The notes below the pieces were generated by a model that saw only the letters and a list, made by a program, of their open reading frames with translations, made no database searches and was not told the DNA's origin. Shown one piece after another: positions 9,172 through 17,012 of a stretch of DNA of 64,000 nucleotides (positions within the stretch are counted from its first letter, which is position 1; every line of letters begins with the position of its first letter). Source of the stretch: Firmicutes bacterium ASF500 (GTDB taxonomy: Bacteria; Bacillota; Clostridia; Oscillospirales; Oscillospiraceae); contig CP097573.1 of assembly GCA_000492175.2 (NCBI GenBank), positions 1,984,001 through 2,048,000 on the forward strand, in the 5' to 3' direction. A program made the position numbers and the translations under genes.

Positions 9172-10731
9172 CTAAACAGGGGAGCGCCGTCCTTTGGACT
9201 GCGCTCCCCCCAGCCTGTCGAAAAATGGCCTGTCTGGTAATGAAGCCAGACAGGCCACAACGTTAATGAGGAATAAAATGTAGGAGGAGGGTGTGGAGGA
9301 AGGCGGAGCAAAGCGCTTTCTGGCTTTCCATCTTGCCAACTTTTTTAGGTTCATGGCAGCAAATTTAAGCCTCACCCAGTTGGAAACCTGGGCCAGACCA
9401 CGGTAAACGGTATAGCGCATGGCGTGTTTTTCTTTTGCATCGGCAAAAACTCGCTCAATGGTCTCTTTGCGCCTTGCATAGAGCTGCTTGTACTCCGGGG
9501 TGTACCTGGCATCATCGGCCAGTTCCTCATAGCCCTTCCAGATGTGCCGCAGGACAGTCTTTACGAAGCTTTTGGATTTTGTACATAAATGCCGGGTGGG
9601 GCACTGGGCACAAATTGTCGGATCGCTGCGGTATTCACGGTATCCATCCCGGTTGGTGGTGCGGTAGGACAGGATGTGGTATTCTGGGCAGATCACGCAG
9701 TCATAATATTCATCGTAGACGTAAGACCACCAGGGATGTCCACCCTTCATCGTCATGGGCCGCTTGTAGGCTGTAGACAATACCCGGCCATCTCGAAATA
9801 CCTTTTTGCAAATATGCGGGGTCTTGTAGGCGGCATCTGCCACCACTGTTTCCACCTCTGGAAACGATTGAATCAATTTGTCGTAAACATCGTCAAACGC
9901 CACGCTGTCATGGACATTTCCGGGGGTGACCACTGTTTCCAATACGTAACCGCTCTTGTCACAAGCGGTATGGGCCTCATAAGCGAAGCACCGCTCGTGC
10001 TCCCCTTTTTGGAACATTCCACACTCCGGGTCTGTGGTGGATACCGTTACTGTTTTCTGCTTTTTCGCCGCTTTCTTCCTCCGGGCCTGCTTCTTTTTTG
10101 AGGTGTTGTCCTGTTTCTTCCCTCCAGCTTTGGGTGGTTCTTCTTCATCATCCAGTGGCTTTTTTCCATGAGTCTCCCGGTCCGCGTTCACTTCCGCCAG
10201 CAGTTCTTCCTCGTATCGTTTTGCTGCTGGTACCTCCTGCTTCATTTTCTTCTTCAGATTTGCGCTGGCTTTGATGTGTGTCCCATCTATAAATACCGCC
10301 GCCGGGGTCAGTGCTCCCGCACTGCCCGCCTCCTCCAATATCCACTGAAACACCAACTCTATCGTTTCCGGAGTAAACCGGTGCCGGAAGTTGTAGCTCA
10401 CCGTGGAAAAATGGGGCAGCTCCTCACTCAGCGTGTATCGCAAAAACCACCGGTATGCTATATCTGTCTGCGCTCTGCGCAGCGTTCCCCGCAAAGAGGT
10501 ATTCCCATCCAAATGCTGCAGCAATACGATTTTGAACAGCACCACTGGGTCGATGCTCCGCCGGCCCTCTTCTTCGCTGTACAACGGCTCCACGATTTCA
10601 TACAATTTCTCGAAATCTACCGCTGCATCCACCTGCCGCAATAGATGTTCAGGCGGCACCAGACTTTCTGTGTCCACCATTTCTATGATGGTGTCCTGCC
10701 CCAACCCAGTAATCAGGTTGCGAAACCGCAC
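9172..10731 (-). CDS. IS1182-family transposase (5' end fused to ABC-transporter DNA)
   Basis: DDE transposase with the N-terminal HTH/DUF772-like region (LVPPEHLLRQVDAAVDFE), Lys-rich linker and catalytic domain, almost identical to copies 1 and 3. The native start region is lost. The frame opens upstream at 10731 with codons belonging to the ABC ATPase (RFRNLITGLGQDTII), so any product would be a short fusion. The native-like ATG is at 10680. The C-terminus leaves the IS (at PDRPFFDRL) and runs through the adjacent hairpin before stopping. It may be expressed if the ABC operon promoter is active, but mobility is doubtful because one terminal repeat is lost. Confidence 0.85.
   Translation of the reverse strand: MRFRNLITGLGQDTIIEMVDTESLVPPEHLLRQVDAAVDFEKLYEIVEPLYSEEEGRRSIDPVVLFKIVLLQHLDGNTSLRGTLRRAQTDIAYRWFLRYTLSEELPHFSTVSYNFRHRFTPETIELVFQWILEEAGSAGALTPAAVFIDGTHIKASANLKKKMKQEVPAAKRYEEELLAEVNADRETHGKKPLDDEEEPPKAGGKKQDNTSKKKQARRKKAAKKQKTVTVSTTDPECGMFQKGEHERCFAYEAHTACDKSGYVLETVVTPGNVHDSVAFDDVYDKLIQSFPEVETVVADAAYKTPHICKKVFRDGRVLSTAYKRPMTMKGGHPWWSYVYDEYYDCVICPEYHILSYRTTNRDGYREYRSDPTICAQCPTRHLCTKSKSFVKTVLRHIWKGYEELADDARYTPEYKQLYARRKETIERVFADAKEKHAMRYTVYRGLAQVSNWVRLKFAAMNLKKLARWKARKRFAPPSSTPSSYILFLINVVACLASLPDRPFFDRLGGAQSKGRRSPV
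9179..9209. terminator. Hairpin abutting IS1182 copy 2
   Basis: GGGGAGCGC (9179-9187) pairs with GCGCTCCCC (9201-9209), plus an inner GTCC/GGAC stem and TTT loop. One base separates it from the IS end at 9211. Its sequence differs from the hairpins beside the other IS1182 copies. Confidence 0.65.
9211..10683 (-). mobile_element. IS1182-family element, copy 2, truncated at its transposase-start end
   Basis: The left terminal repeat CAGCCTGTCGAAAAA is intact at 9211. Similarity to copy 3 stops at about 10683, immediately after the ATG-GTG-GAC codons of the transposase. The other terminal repeat and upstream region are missing. The break point joins remnant ABC-transporter DNA. Confidence 0.93.
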
Positions 10732-11216
10732 CCGCTCCTTTGGGTCTAACCCCGCCGTAGGTTCAGGCGCGGGTCATTGAGCAGGGCCTGGGCAATCCCC
10801 AATCGCTGCTTCATACCACCGGAATAAGTTTTGATTTTCTTTTTTCCTGCATCTTGGAGAGATACCAGTTCCAGCAATTCTCCGGCCTTGCGTTTCGCAT
10901 GGGAACGGGACAGCCCTTTCAGCGCCGCCAGATATAGCAGGAAGTCCAGCCCGGTAAAGTCGGGATAGTAGCCGAAGTCCTGGGGCATATAGCCCGACAC
11001 CGCCCGGTAGTCCTCGCTGGATACGTCCACGCCATCCAGGGCAATATTCCCCGCCGTGGGCTTTAAGATGCCGCACAGCATCCGCATAAGGGTGGTCTTG
11101 CCCGCACCGTTGGCACCAAGCAAGCCGTTGATTCCCTCTGTGAATCGCAACGACACTCCATCTACGGCACATTTGTCCTTGTATTGCTTTGTCAAATTCC
11201 GCACAATTAAGTCCAT
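10684..11216 (-). pseudogene. ABC transporter ATP-binding protein, frameshifted and truncated
   Basis: ATPase subunit of an exporter-type ABC system. The start ATG is at 11216, overlapping the membrane-protein gene upstream. Walker A (GANGAGKTT), the Q-loop region (YMPQDFGYYP) and the signature (YSGGMKQRLGIAQALL) are intact. In the Walker B region a deletion of roughly a dozen bases removes the LLILD codons and shifts frame: the frame ends NDPRLNLRRG, while the other frame continues EPTAGLDPKERVRFRNL. The gene is then cut by IS1182 copy 2 after GLGQDTII. With no Walker B aspartate and no C-terminal third, it should be inactive. Confidence 0.9.
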
Positions 11217-11920
11217 TGTAATTCCCTCATATTCTTTATATTCAGTGAAAACTCCGCAGTCGTGGCTATGATTGCCGCCGCCAGTGTCGCTCCCCACCAA
11301 ATCAAATTCTCCGGCTGATATAGGGCGGGCCTGATTTTAGCCGCAAAAGGCCCCAGAATGCTAATCGCCGCCGTAGTAGCACCGCAGGCAAGCAGCCCTT
11401 CCCAGCCTCGTATACGGCGGGTCAGATCCATCCCCAGAGCGGTTGTGAGCAGATAGGGTGTAAGGAGATAGATACCAGCTTGGGCTATTCCTACCGCCCC
11501 CCCAATCGTCAACGGCAGTGTCAACAACCCAAACAGGGCCATGTGAAACAGACCCAGTACTACCATTCGGGCCAGTATTACGCTCTGTCGGGAGATTCGG
11601 CAGGCCAGCTCCAACTCCTCCATTTGATGTAGCTGTGCTCTCCCGTTCTCCGTTATCACCAACAACGCCAGAAACGGAGTCAGCGCAGCGACATACCACG
11701 GGGCAGGCTCCACTGCCCATACATTAGTCGCAAAAATAAAAGCGGACAACACCAGTGATAGCACCCATACCCACCAACGAATATACTTGGCTTGCAGTCT
11801 GACTAATTCCCAGCGACCCAACTCCCGGCGGCGATGTTGCTTCAAAAAGGATGTCTTGTTGACGGGTGGCGGAGCATCAAACATATCCGCTAAAGCCCGT
11901 TTTATTTTTTTGTTTATCAT
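11207..11920 (-). CDS. Multi-pass membrane protein, probable partner of the ABC ATPase
   Basis: 237 residues with a basic cytoplasmic N-terminus (about 55 residues) and roughly six hydrophobic segments (for example VWVLSLVLSAFIFATNVWAV, WYVAALTPFLALLVIT, MALFGLLTLPLTIGGAVGIA). The stop codon overlaps the ATPase start, and the downstream sigma-like gene is 13 bases away, so sigma-like gene, membrane protein and ATPase form one minus-strand operon. The arrangement resembles small sigma-factor/ABC operons of Clostridia in which the membrane protein is the permease. The substrate is unknown, and its ATPase is broken. Confidence 0.7.
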   Translation of the reverse strand: MINKKIKRALADMFDAPPPVNKTSFLKQHRRRELGRWELVRLQAKYIRWWVWVLSLVLSAFIFATNVWAVEPAPWYVAALTPFLALLVITENGRAQLHQMEELELACRISRQSVILARMVVLGLFHMALFGLLTLPLTIGGAVGIAQAGIYLLTPYLLTTALGMDLTRRIRGWEGLLACGATTAAISILGPFAAKIRPALYQPENLIWWGATLAAAIIATTAEFSLNIKNMRELQWT

Positions 11921-11933
11921 CTCATGCCTCCGT

Positions 11934-12707
11934 TCAGTCTAAAGCATTTTTCAGCACTTTCAAAATGCGGCTCAATCTTCGGTGGAGGGAAAAACGGGAC
12001 TGGCCGTACAAATTACATAGGACTCCTATCGGCACCTCATTGACATAGCGCAGCAGTACCAACTCTCGATCCTCTGCATTGAGCTTGTCCAATTCTGTCC
12101 GCAGGGCAATAGAGAGAAGCGGATCAACTTCTTGTTGATGAATATCCTCCGGAAATGGCACAGGGCGCTGTCGGCGGTATTCGTCGGTGCAAAGGTTGCG
12201 GGCGATGGTGTAAAGATATTGAAGCACCCGATTGGTGTCCCGGTATGTGTCACTGGCAAACCACCGCAGAAAAGTCTCTTCTCCATCCTCAAACTGCAAT
12301 TTTACAGATTGAACATGGAGTGCCTTTTGCTTGACGCGCTGTACCTGTTCTTTGTAATGCAAGGGCTGGACTTTTCCCAGCACAATCCCACCAGCGTGTT
12401 CGGGGGCAACGATGACACGGTATGCCTTAATGCTATCAGCGTCATACTCATAGTGCGTCCAGGTGATGTGCGCGTCTGTTTCTCGCTGGAACGCTTCCGC
12501 CTCCAAAACACAATTTGTACCACAGGGGCGGCTCATCCAGAGAAATGTGCGGCTCTCCTGATGGGGTTCCCAGGCTGCACCTTGCAGGATTTTTCTGTCA
12601 AGGAGAAAGTCTGATTGATGAGTTGCGGTGTTTTTTTCAACAATCCCAGCCAAAAAGGGGATAATATCAATCATCTTTTCCATAGCGTTCGTCCAGATTA
12701 GGGCCAT
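11934..12707 (-). CDS. Hybrid protein: conjugative-element N-terminal half joined to an ECF sigma-factor C-terminal half
   Basis: 257 residues. The second half looks like an ECF-type sigma-70 factor from late region 2 through region 4 (VLQYLYTIARNLCTDEYRR, then LNAEDRELVLLRYVNEVP and a final HTH, SRFSLHRRLSRILKVLKN). The first half (MEKMIDIIPFLAGIVEKN ... FLWMSRPCGTNC) lacks sigma region 2.1-2.3 and instead follows the LPD28 gene with a short overlap, as in conjugative-element operons. The likely start is the ATG at 12683. I infer an in-frame deletion fusing two unrelated genes near 12270-12300. Sigma activity is doubtful. Confidence 0.6.
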   Translation of the reverse strand: MALIWTNAMEKMIDIIPFLAGIVEKNTATHQSDFLLDRKILQGAAWEPHQESRTFLWMSRPCGTNCVLEAEAFQRETDAHITWTHYEYDADSIKAYRVIVAPEHAGGIVLGKVQPLHYKEQVQRVKQKALHVQSVKLQFEDGEETFLRWFASDTYRDTNRVLQYLYTIARNLCTDEYRRQRPVPFPEDIHQQEVDPLLSIALRTELDKLNAEDRELVLLRYVNEVPIGVLCNLYGQSRFSLHRRLSRILKVLKNALD

Positions 12708-12999
12708 TCACCGGGGAGAGGTACTTCTCTCCAAATTCCTCCGGGGTCAGCAGCTCCCCCGCCGTGTCCAGCATAAGGTCGCTGTCGTAAACGTCCCGTT
12801 CACCGCTCTCCGGGATTTCCACGGGGATCAAGGTCAGTACCGTCCCCAAAAAGGCCGCGCTGCCATCGGCGCTCACCAGCTCATAGTAGAACATATCAGG
12901 GCTTTGCTCGTCGGGCGGGATGTCCTGATCCGTGAACAGGGCGGGAATACCGAAAATCTCAATTTCCCGCAGGGGTGTCTGCCCGGTCATTTTTTCCAT
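12667..12999 (-). CDS. LPD28-like domain protein of a conjugative element
   Basis: 110 residues from the ATG at 12999, preceded by AGGAG. The motif EIFGIPALFTDQDIPPD, the following FYYELVSADG and LTLIPVEIPESGERDV resemble the large polyvalent-protein-associated domain 28 found in small accessory proteins of Firmicute integrative conjugative elements. The biochemical role is unknown. It sits between the metallopeptidase-like fragment and the hybrid sigma-like gene, all co-oriented. Confidence 0.65.
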   Translation of the reverse strand: MEKMTGQTPLREIEIFGIPALFTDQDIPPDEQSPDMFYYELVSADGSAAFLGTVLTLIPVEIPESGERDVYDSDLMLDTAGELLTPEEFGEKYLSPVNGPNLDERYGKDD

Positions 13000-13003
13000 A
13001 GGG

Positions 13004-13666
13004 TCAACTCCTATCTTCGTGTTTTTTTGCGCGGCGGTTTCCTTTCTGGCGGGGGTGCTGTTCCTGTGTCCGCTCCAGCTTCGGCGGAGGTGGGGAGATA
13101 GTGTCAATGATTTCTCCGGCTGTGGAATGGATCACATTGAGCGAGGCTTTCAGCTCGGCAAGCTCCGTGCCCTTGCTCCAACTGGCAACAAAGGCGAGGG
13201 AGTAGTCTGTGGTGTCAATGCCAAAATGCTGGCACACAACATAGGCGATGCTTTCGGCCTCCACTTCCTTGCGCCGTTTTTCCGCTGGTGTTGGTACTGC
13301 CAGCAGATCCTCCGGCTGGTGCAGCTTCGCGTGGGCAATCTCATGCACTAGGGTTTTGATTGTCTGCACCTGGCTCATTCCAGGCTTGACAACGATTCGG
13401 TTCTCTATAAAGCTCGTGTAGCCCTTTGCACTCCGCTTAAAATCCTCCTGCACAACCGGCAGGGGAGATAGGGCGGTCAACCGGTCATAGATGCCGGTAT
13501 AGTCCGTCACATCGCCGCTCAATTCGGAAACGCCGATTTGAGGCAGTTCCCGGCCCTCAGTCTGGCTCAGGTCGAAAACATGGGCGATCTTAAAGCGGTT
13601 TGGAGAAATTTTCACTTTTCCCGTGAGGGGTTTTCCGTCCGGTCCACAAATCGTCTGCCCGGACAA
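13004..13666 (-). CDS. ArdC/LtrC-like zinc metallopeptidase domain protein, 5'-truncated
   Basis: 220 residues visible. A zinc-binding HExxH motif (LVHEIAHAKLH) and a downstream EAESIAYVVCQHFGIDT segment match the metallopeptidase-type domain of ArdC/LtrC-like antirestriction or DNA-processing proteins on conjugative elements. The tail is rich in Pro, Arg and Lys. Full-length relatives carry a longer N-terminus; here the frame is interrupted at about 13667 where plus-strand integrase DNA begins. It should therefore be considered a C-terminal remnant. Spacing to the LPD28 gene is four bases. Confidence 0.7.
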   Translation of the reverse strand: MSGQTICGPDGKPLTGKVKISPNRFKIAHVFDLSQTEGRELPQIGVSELSGDVTDYTGIYDRLTALSPLPVVQEDFKRSAKGYTSFIENRIVVKPGMSQVQTIKTLVHEIAHAKLHQPEDLLAVPTPAEKRRKEVEAESIAYVVCQHFGIDTTDYSLAFVASWSKGTELAELKASLNVIHSTAGEIIDTISPPPPKLERTQEQHPRQKGNRRAKKHEDRS

Positions 13667-13667
13667 T

Positions 13668-13930
13668 CCATCACATCATCCCACCTGGAGAATATGGTGG
13701 ACACTCTGCGACCCAACACACTGGAGAACTACCGCAGCTGCATCAAGAACCACATCAGGACTGTCCTGAGTGACAAACAGCTGGCCGGCTCATACTGAAA
13801 AAAGATGTCCACCGGTCTGCGGCGAGATGAGGTCTGCGGGCTCAAGTGGGAGGACTTCGAACAGGTCAACGGCACTCTGAAAATCTCCCGCACCGTAGAA
13901 ATAGAGGAAACGCTTGGAGCGGGCGGGTCT
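13668..13930 (+). pseudogene. Tyrosine recombinase (integrase) remnant
   Basis: Two pieces in the same orientation. Around 13685-13798 is a core-binding (SAM-like) segment (LRPNTLENYRSCIKNHI) that ends in a stop. From 13805 is the start of the catalytic domain (STGLRRDEVCGLKWEDFEQVNGTL), which carries the first catalytic arginine. The region between them and the HxxR/Tyr part are missing. It is the other edge of the conjugative-element relic at 11.9-13.9 kb. Confidence 0.8.
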
Positions 13931-13975
13931 GACTTTGTGGGAAAACGAGAAAAATCCTTTCCCGGAAAATTTTTC

Positions 13976-14003
13976 TTGACTTTCAGGGGCTGTTCGGTAT
14001 AAT
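13976..14003 (+). promoter_or_regulatory. Sigma-A promoter of the fatty-acid synthesis cluster
   Basis: TTGACT (13976-13981) and TATAAT (13998-14003) with a 16-base spacer, upstream of acpP. Confidence 0.8.
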
Positions 14004-14010
14004 AATGCTC

Positions 14011-14046
14011 AAGTATTTTAGTTAATTTTTTTTAGATAAAATACTT
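14011..14046. promoter_or_regulatory. Inverted repeat, candidate operator of the FabT-like regulator
   Basis: AAGTATTTT (14011-14019) and AAAATACTT (14038-14046) separated by 18 AT-rich bases, immediately after the -10 box. This is where a repressor would block initiation or early elongation. The MarR gene closing the cluster is the natural candidate ligand-responsive regulator. The sequence does not match the published streptococcal FabT motif closely, so the link is inference. Confidence 0.5.
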
Positions 14047-14093
14047 TAATTCAGCGGCCCAATAGGCTGCGCCTGAAAGGACAGTATACCATC

Positions 14094-14330
14094 ATGGAAA
14101 TTACTTTGGAAAACGTACGTGATATTATTGTGGAGACCCTGAGCTGCGATGCCGGAGACATTAAGCCGGAGACCAACCTGATCGAAGACCTGGAGGCCGA
14201 CTCCTTGGAGATCGTGGAGCTGTCCATGGCCCTCCAGGAGAAGCTGGGCGTGGGCATCGAGGACGAGGACCTGGAGAAGATCCACACCGTCCAGGACATC
14301 CTGGATTACATCAAGAGCAAGCAGGGCTAA
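14094..14330 (+). CDS. acpP: Acyl carrier protein
   Basis: 78 residues, acidic. The phosphopantetheine attachment serine is in the EADSLEIVEL motif (about Ser 37). It carries growing acyl chains among the fatty-acid synthase II enzymes. First gene of the cluster, 90 bases downstream of the -10 box, with accB 12 bases after its stop. The length is normal. In many Clostridia acpP follows fabH; here it leads the acc genes instead. Confidence 0.97.
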   Translation: MEITLENVRDIIVETLSCDAGDIKPETNLIEDLEADSLEIVELSMALQEKLGVGIEDEDLEKIHTVQDILDYIKSKQG

Positions 14331-14342
14331 GGGGAGCGCACA

Positions 14343-14759
14343 ATGGAATTACAGGAGCTTTACAGCCTGATGGACCGCTTTGCCGCCTCCGGGCTGACAG
14401 CCCTGGAATGGGAGCGCGGAGAGGAAAAAATCAGCCTGCGCCGGGAGGGGACCGCTTCCCCGATTGTGGCCGCCCCCGCTCCGGTCTCTGTTTCCTCCGT
14501 CCCGGAGGAGCGGGAGGAGGGCGAGGTGGTGTCCGCCCCGCTGGTGGGGGTGTTTTATGCCGCCCCCGCTCCCGAGGAGCCCCCTTACGTCACAGCCGGA
14601 GCCCAGGTGAAAAAGGGGGACACCCTCTGCCTCATTGAGGCCATGAAAATGATGAGCGAGGTCCCCGCCCTCGCCGACTGCGTGGTGGAGGAGGTCCTGG
14701 CCCGGGACGGCGAGGCGGTGGGAGTGGGCGCTCCCCTGTTCCGCGTCCGGAGGTTGTGA
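14343..14759 (+). CDS. accB: Biotin carboxyl carrier protein of acetyl-CoA carboxylase
   Basis: 138 residues. The C-terminal biotinyl domain has the lysine motif EAMKMM (about residue 100) within a lipoyl/biotinyl fold (VKKGDTLCLIEAMKMM ... GEAVGVGAPLFRV). A Pro/Ala-rich linker precedes it, and the N-terminal region (LYSLMDRFAASGLTALEWE) is typical of Firmicute BCCP. Biotinylated by BirA, it shuttles carboxyl groups between AccC and AccDA. It lies in an operon with acpP and accC (four bases apart). Confidence 0.97.
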   Translation: MELQELYSLMDRFAASGLTALEWERGEEKISLRREGTASPIVAAPAPVSVSSVPEEREEGEVVSAPLVGVFYAAPAPEEPPYVTAGAQVKKGDTLCLIEAMKMMSEVPALADCVVEEVLARDGEAVGVGAPLFRVRRL

Positions 14760-14763
14760 GGCT

Positions 14764-16161
14764 ATGGTAAAGCGTGTGTTGATCGCCAACCGCGGGGAGA
14801 TCGCCCTGCGGATTATCCGGGCCTGCCGGGAGCTGGACATTGAGACGGTGGCGGTATATTCCGAGGCCGATGAGAGCTCCCTGGCCGCCCAGCTGGCCAC
14901 TCGGTCCCTGTGCATCGGGCCGGCCAGGGCGGCGGACAGCTATCTGAACCAGGAGGCCATCCTCTCAGCCGCCCTGGCTACCCGCTGTGACGCCATCCAT
15001 CCCGGCTACGGCTTCCTGTCCGAAAATCCCGACTTCGCCGACCGGTGTGTCCGGGAGGGACTGAAGTACATCGGTCCCAGCGGCGACGTGATCCGGAAGC
15101 TGGGCAGTAAATCCGCCGCCCGGACCTTGGCCCAAAGCGCCGGGGTACCGGTGGTGCCCGGCTCGGACGGGGCTTTGAAAAATGTCCGACAGGCCAAGGC
15201 GCTGGCGGAGGAGGTGGGCTATCCCGTCCTGCTGAAGGCCTCCGCCGGGGGCGGAGGCCGGGGAATGCGCCAGGCTGACGGCCCCCAGGATATCGACAAG
15301 GCTTTTCAGGAGGCCCGGAGCGAGGCGGTGGCCTGCTTCGGCGATGGGGAGCTGTACATGGAAAAGCTGGTGGTCAACCCCCGGCACATTGAGTTCCAGA
15401 TTATGGCCGACACCCAGGGCCACGTGGTCCATCTGGGGGAGCGGGACTGCTCTATCCAGCGCCGCCGGCAGAAGCTGGTGGAGGAGTCCCCCTCCAAGGC
15501 CCTCACTCCCGCCCTGCGGGAGGAGATGGGCCGGGCCGCCGTGGCCGCCGCCAAGGCGGCGGGCTACGTGGGCGCGGGGACGGTGGAGTTTGTCCTGTCC
15601 CCCGAGGGACAGTTTTACTTTATTGAGATGAACACCCGCATCCAGGTGGAGCACCCGGTCACCGAACTGGTCACCGGCATCGACCTGGTAAAGGAACAGC
15701 TCCGGGTGGCCTCCGGCCTACCCCTGTCCTTTGCCCAGGAGGATGTCCAGGTAGCCGGTCACGCCATTGAGTGCCGCATCAACGCCGAGGACCCGGAGCG
15801 GGAGTTTGTGCCCTGTCCGGGGACCACCACGTTTTTGCACCTGCCCGGCGGGCCGGGGGTGCGGGTGGATACCGCCCTGTACACCGGCTACGAGGTGCCC
15901 CCCTACTACGACTCCCTGGTGGCCAAGGTGCTGGCCCACGGCTCCACCCGGCTGGAGGCGATCCGCCGTATGCGCCGGGCCCTGGAGGAGCTCATTGTCG
16001 AGGGCTACCCCACCAACGCCCCCCTGGCCCACCTGATTATGCACGACCCGGAGTTTGTCCGGGGCCGGTATGACACCGGCTTTCTGGACAAAAATCTGGA
16101 GCGCCTGCTGGAACTGGCCCGGACCTGTGATCGCCTGATGGATGGAGATGAAACACCGTGA
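14764..16161 (+). CDS. accC: Biotin carboxylase subunit of acetyl-CoA carboxylase
   Basis: 465 residues, slightly longer than the usual ~450. It uses ATP and bicarbonate to carboxylate biotin on AccB. Features: N-terminal VLIANRGEIALRIIRACREL, ATP-grasp glycine-rich loop (KASAGGGGRGMR, about residue 160), metal and catalytic segment (EMNTRIQVEHPVTELVTG, about residue 290), and the C-terminal biotin carboxylase domain (ECRINAEDPEREFVPCPG). The stop overlaps the accD start (GTGA), indicating translational coupling. Confidence 0.98.
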   Translation: MVKRVLIANRGEIALRIIRACRELDIETVAVYSEADESSLAAQLATRSLCIGPARAADSYLNQEAILSAALATRCDAIHPGYGFLSENPDFADRCVREGLKYIGPSGDVIRKLGSKSAARTLAQSAGVPVVPGSDGALKNVRQAKALAEEVGYPVLLKASAGGGGRGMRQADGPQDIDKAFQEARSEAVACFGDGELYMEKLVVNPRHIEFQIMADTQGHVVHLGERDCSIQRRRQKLVEESPSKALTPALREEMGRAAVAAAKAAGYVGAGTVEFVLSPEGQFYFIEMNTRIQVEHPVTELVTGIDLVKEQLRVASGLPLSFAQEDVQVAGHAIECRINAEDPEREFVPCPGTTTFLHLPGGPGVRVDTALYTGYEVPPYYDSLVAKVLAHGSTRLEAIRRMRRALEELIVEGYPTNAPLAHLIMHDPEFVRGRYDTGFLDKNLERLLELARTCDRLMDGDETP

Positions 16162-17012
16162 ATCAAACATTTTCCCGCCGCCGGGACAGGCTCCTCACCT
16201 ACCGGGCCATGCGGGAGGGGAAAATCACCTCCTCCCGGCGGACCAGGTGCTCCGCCTGCGGGGAGGAGAGCCCCCAGCTGGAGTGGGACCGCAGCTTGCA
16301 GGTCTGCCCCAGGTGCGGCTTCCACGCCCCCGTCGGGGCCTACTACCGGCTGTCCAACATACTGGACCCCGGCTCCTTTCAGGAGCTGGAGGATAAGCTG
16401 TCCCCCGCCGACCCCCTGGCCTTCCCCGGCTATCCGGCCAAGCTGGCCGAGCTGGAGCAGTCCACCGGCCTGAAAGACGCCGCCGTGTCCGCCCTCGGAA
16501 GGGTGGATGGACATAAGGCGGTGTTCGCCGTGCTGGACAGCCGTTTCCTCATGGGCAGCATGGGCACGGCGGTAGGGGAGAAAATCACCCGCGCCGCCGA
16601 ATACGCTGGAAAGAAGAAGCTGCCCCTGGTGATTTTCTCCGCCAGCGGCGGGGCCCGGATGCAGGAGGGTATCTTCTCCCTGATGCAGATGGCAAAAACC
16701 GCCGCCGCCATTCAGCGGTTCCAGAGTGGGGGCGGGCTGTACATCTCCTGCTTTACCCACCCAACCACCGGCGGGGTGACGGCCAGTTTCGCCTCCCTGG
16801 GGGACATCATGCTCTCCGAGCCCGGAGCCCTCATCGGCTTTGCCGGGCCTCGGGTCATTGAGCAGACCATCAAGGAACAGCTGCCCGATGGCTTTCAGCG
16901 GGCCGAGTACCTGCTGGACCACGGCTTTCTGGACCGGATTGTCCCCCGGAATGAGTGGCGGGCGGTGCTGTCCCAGCTGCTGGCCCTCCATGAGAAGGGA
17001 GGACGCCCATGA
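16158..17012 (+). CDS. accD: Acetyl-CoA carboxylase carboxyltransferase beta subunit
   Basis: 284 residues with a GTG start overlapping the accC stop. The N-terminal four-cysteine zinc ribbon (CSACGEE ... CPRCGFH, about residues 32-54) is complete. The crotonase-fold active region includes VIFSASGGARMQEGI and the oxyanion segment TGGVTASFASLGD. With AccA it transfers the carboxyl group from biotin to acetyl-CoA to give malonyl-CoA. It overlaps accA by ATGAG. Confidence 0.98.
   Translation: MNQTFSRRRDRLLTYRAMREGKITSSRRTRCSACGEESPQLEWDRSLQVCPRCGFHAPVGAYYRLSNILDPGSFQELEDKLSPADPLAFPGYPAKLAELEQSTGLKDAAVSALGRVDGHKAVFAVLDSRFLMGSMGTAVGEKITRAAEYAGKKKLPLVIFSASGGARMQEGIFSLMQMAKTAAAIQRFQSGGGLYISCFTHPTTGGVTASFASLGDIMLSEPGALIGFAGPRVIEQTIKEQLPDGFQRAEYLLDHGFLDRIVPRNEWRAVLSQLLALHEKGGRP

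Noticed and set aside
9435..10780. Small frames opposite the IS1182 transposase (present in every copy)
   Set aside because: They repeat with each IS copy and are antisense to the transposase; no independent evidence of coding.
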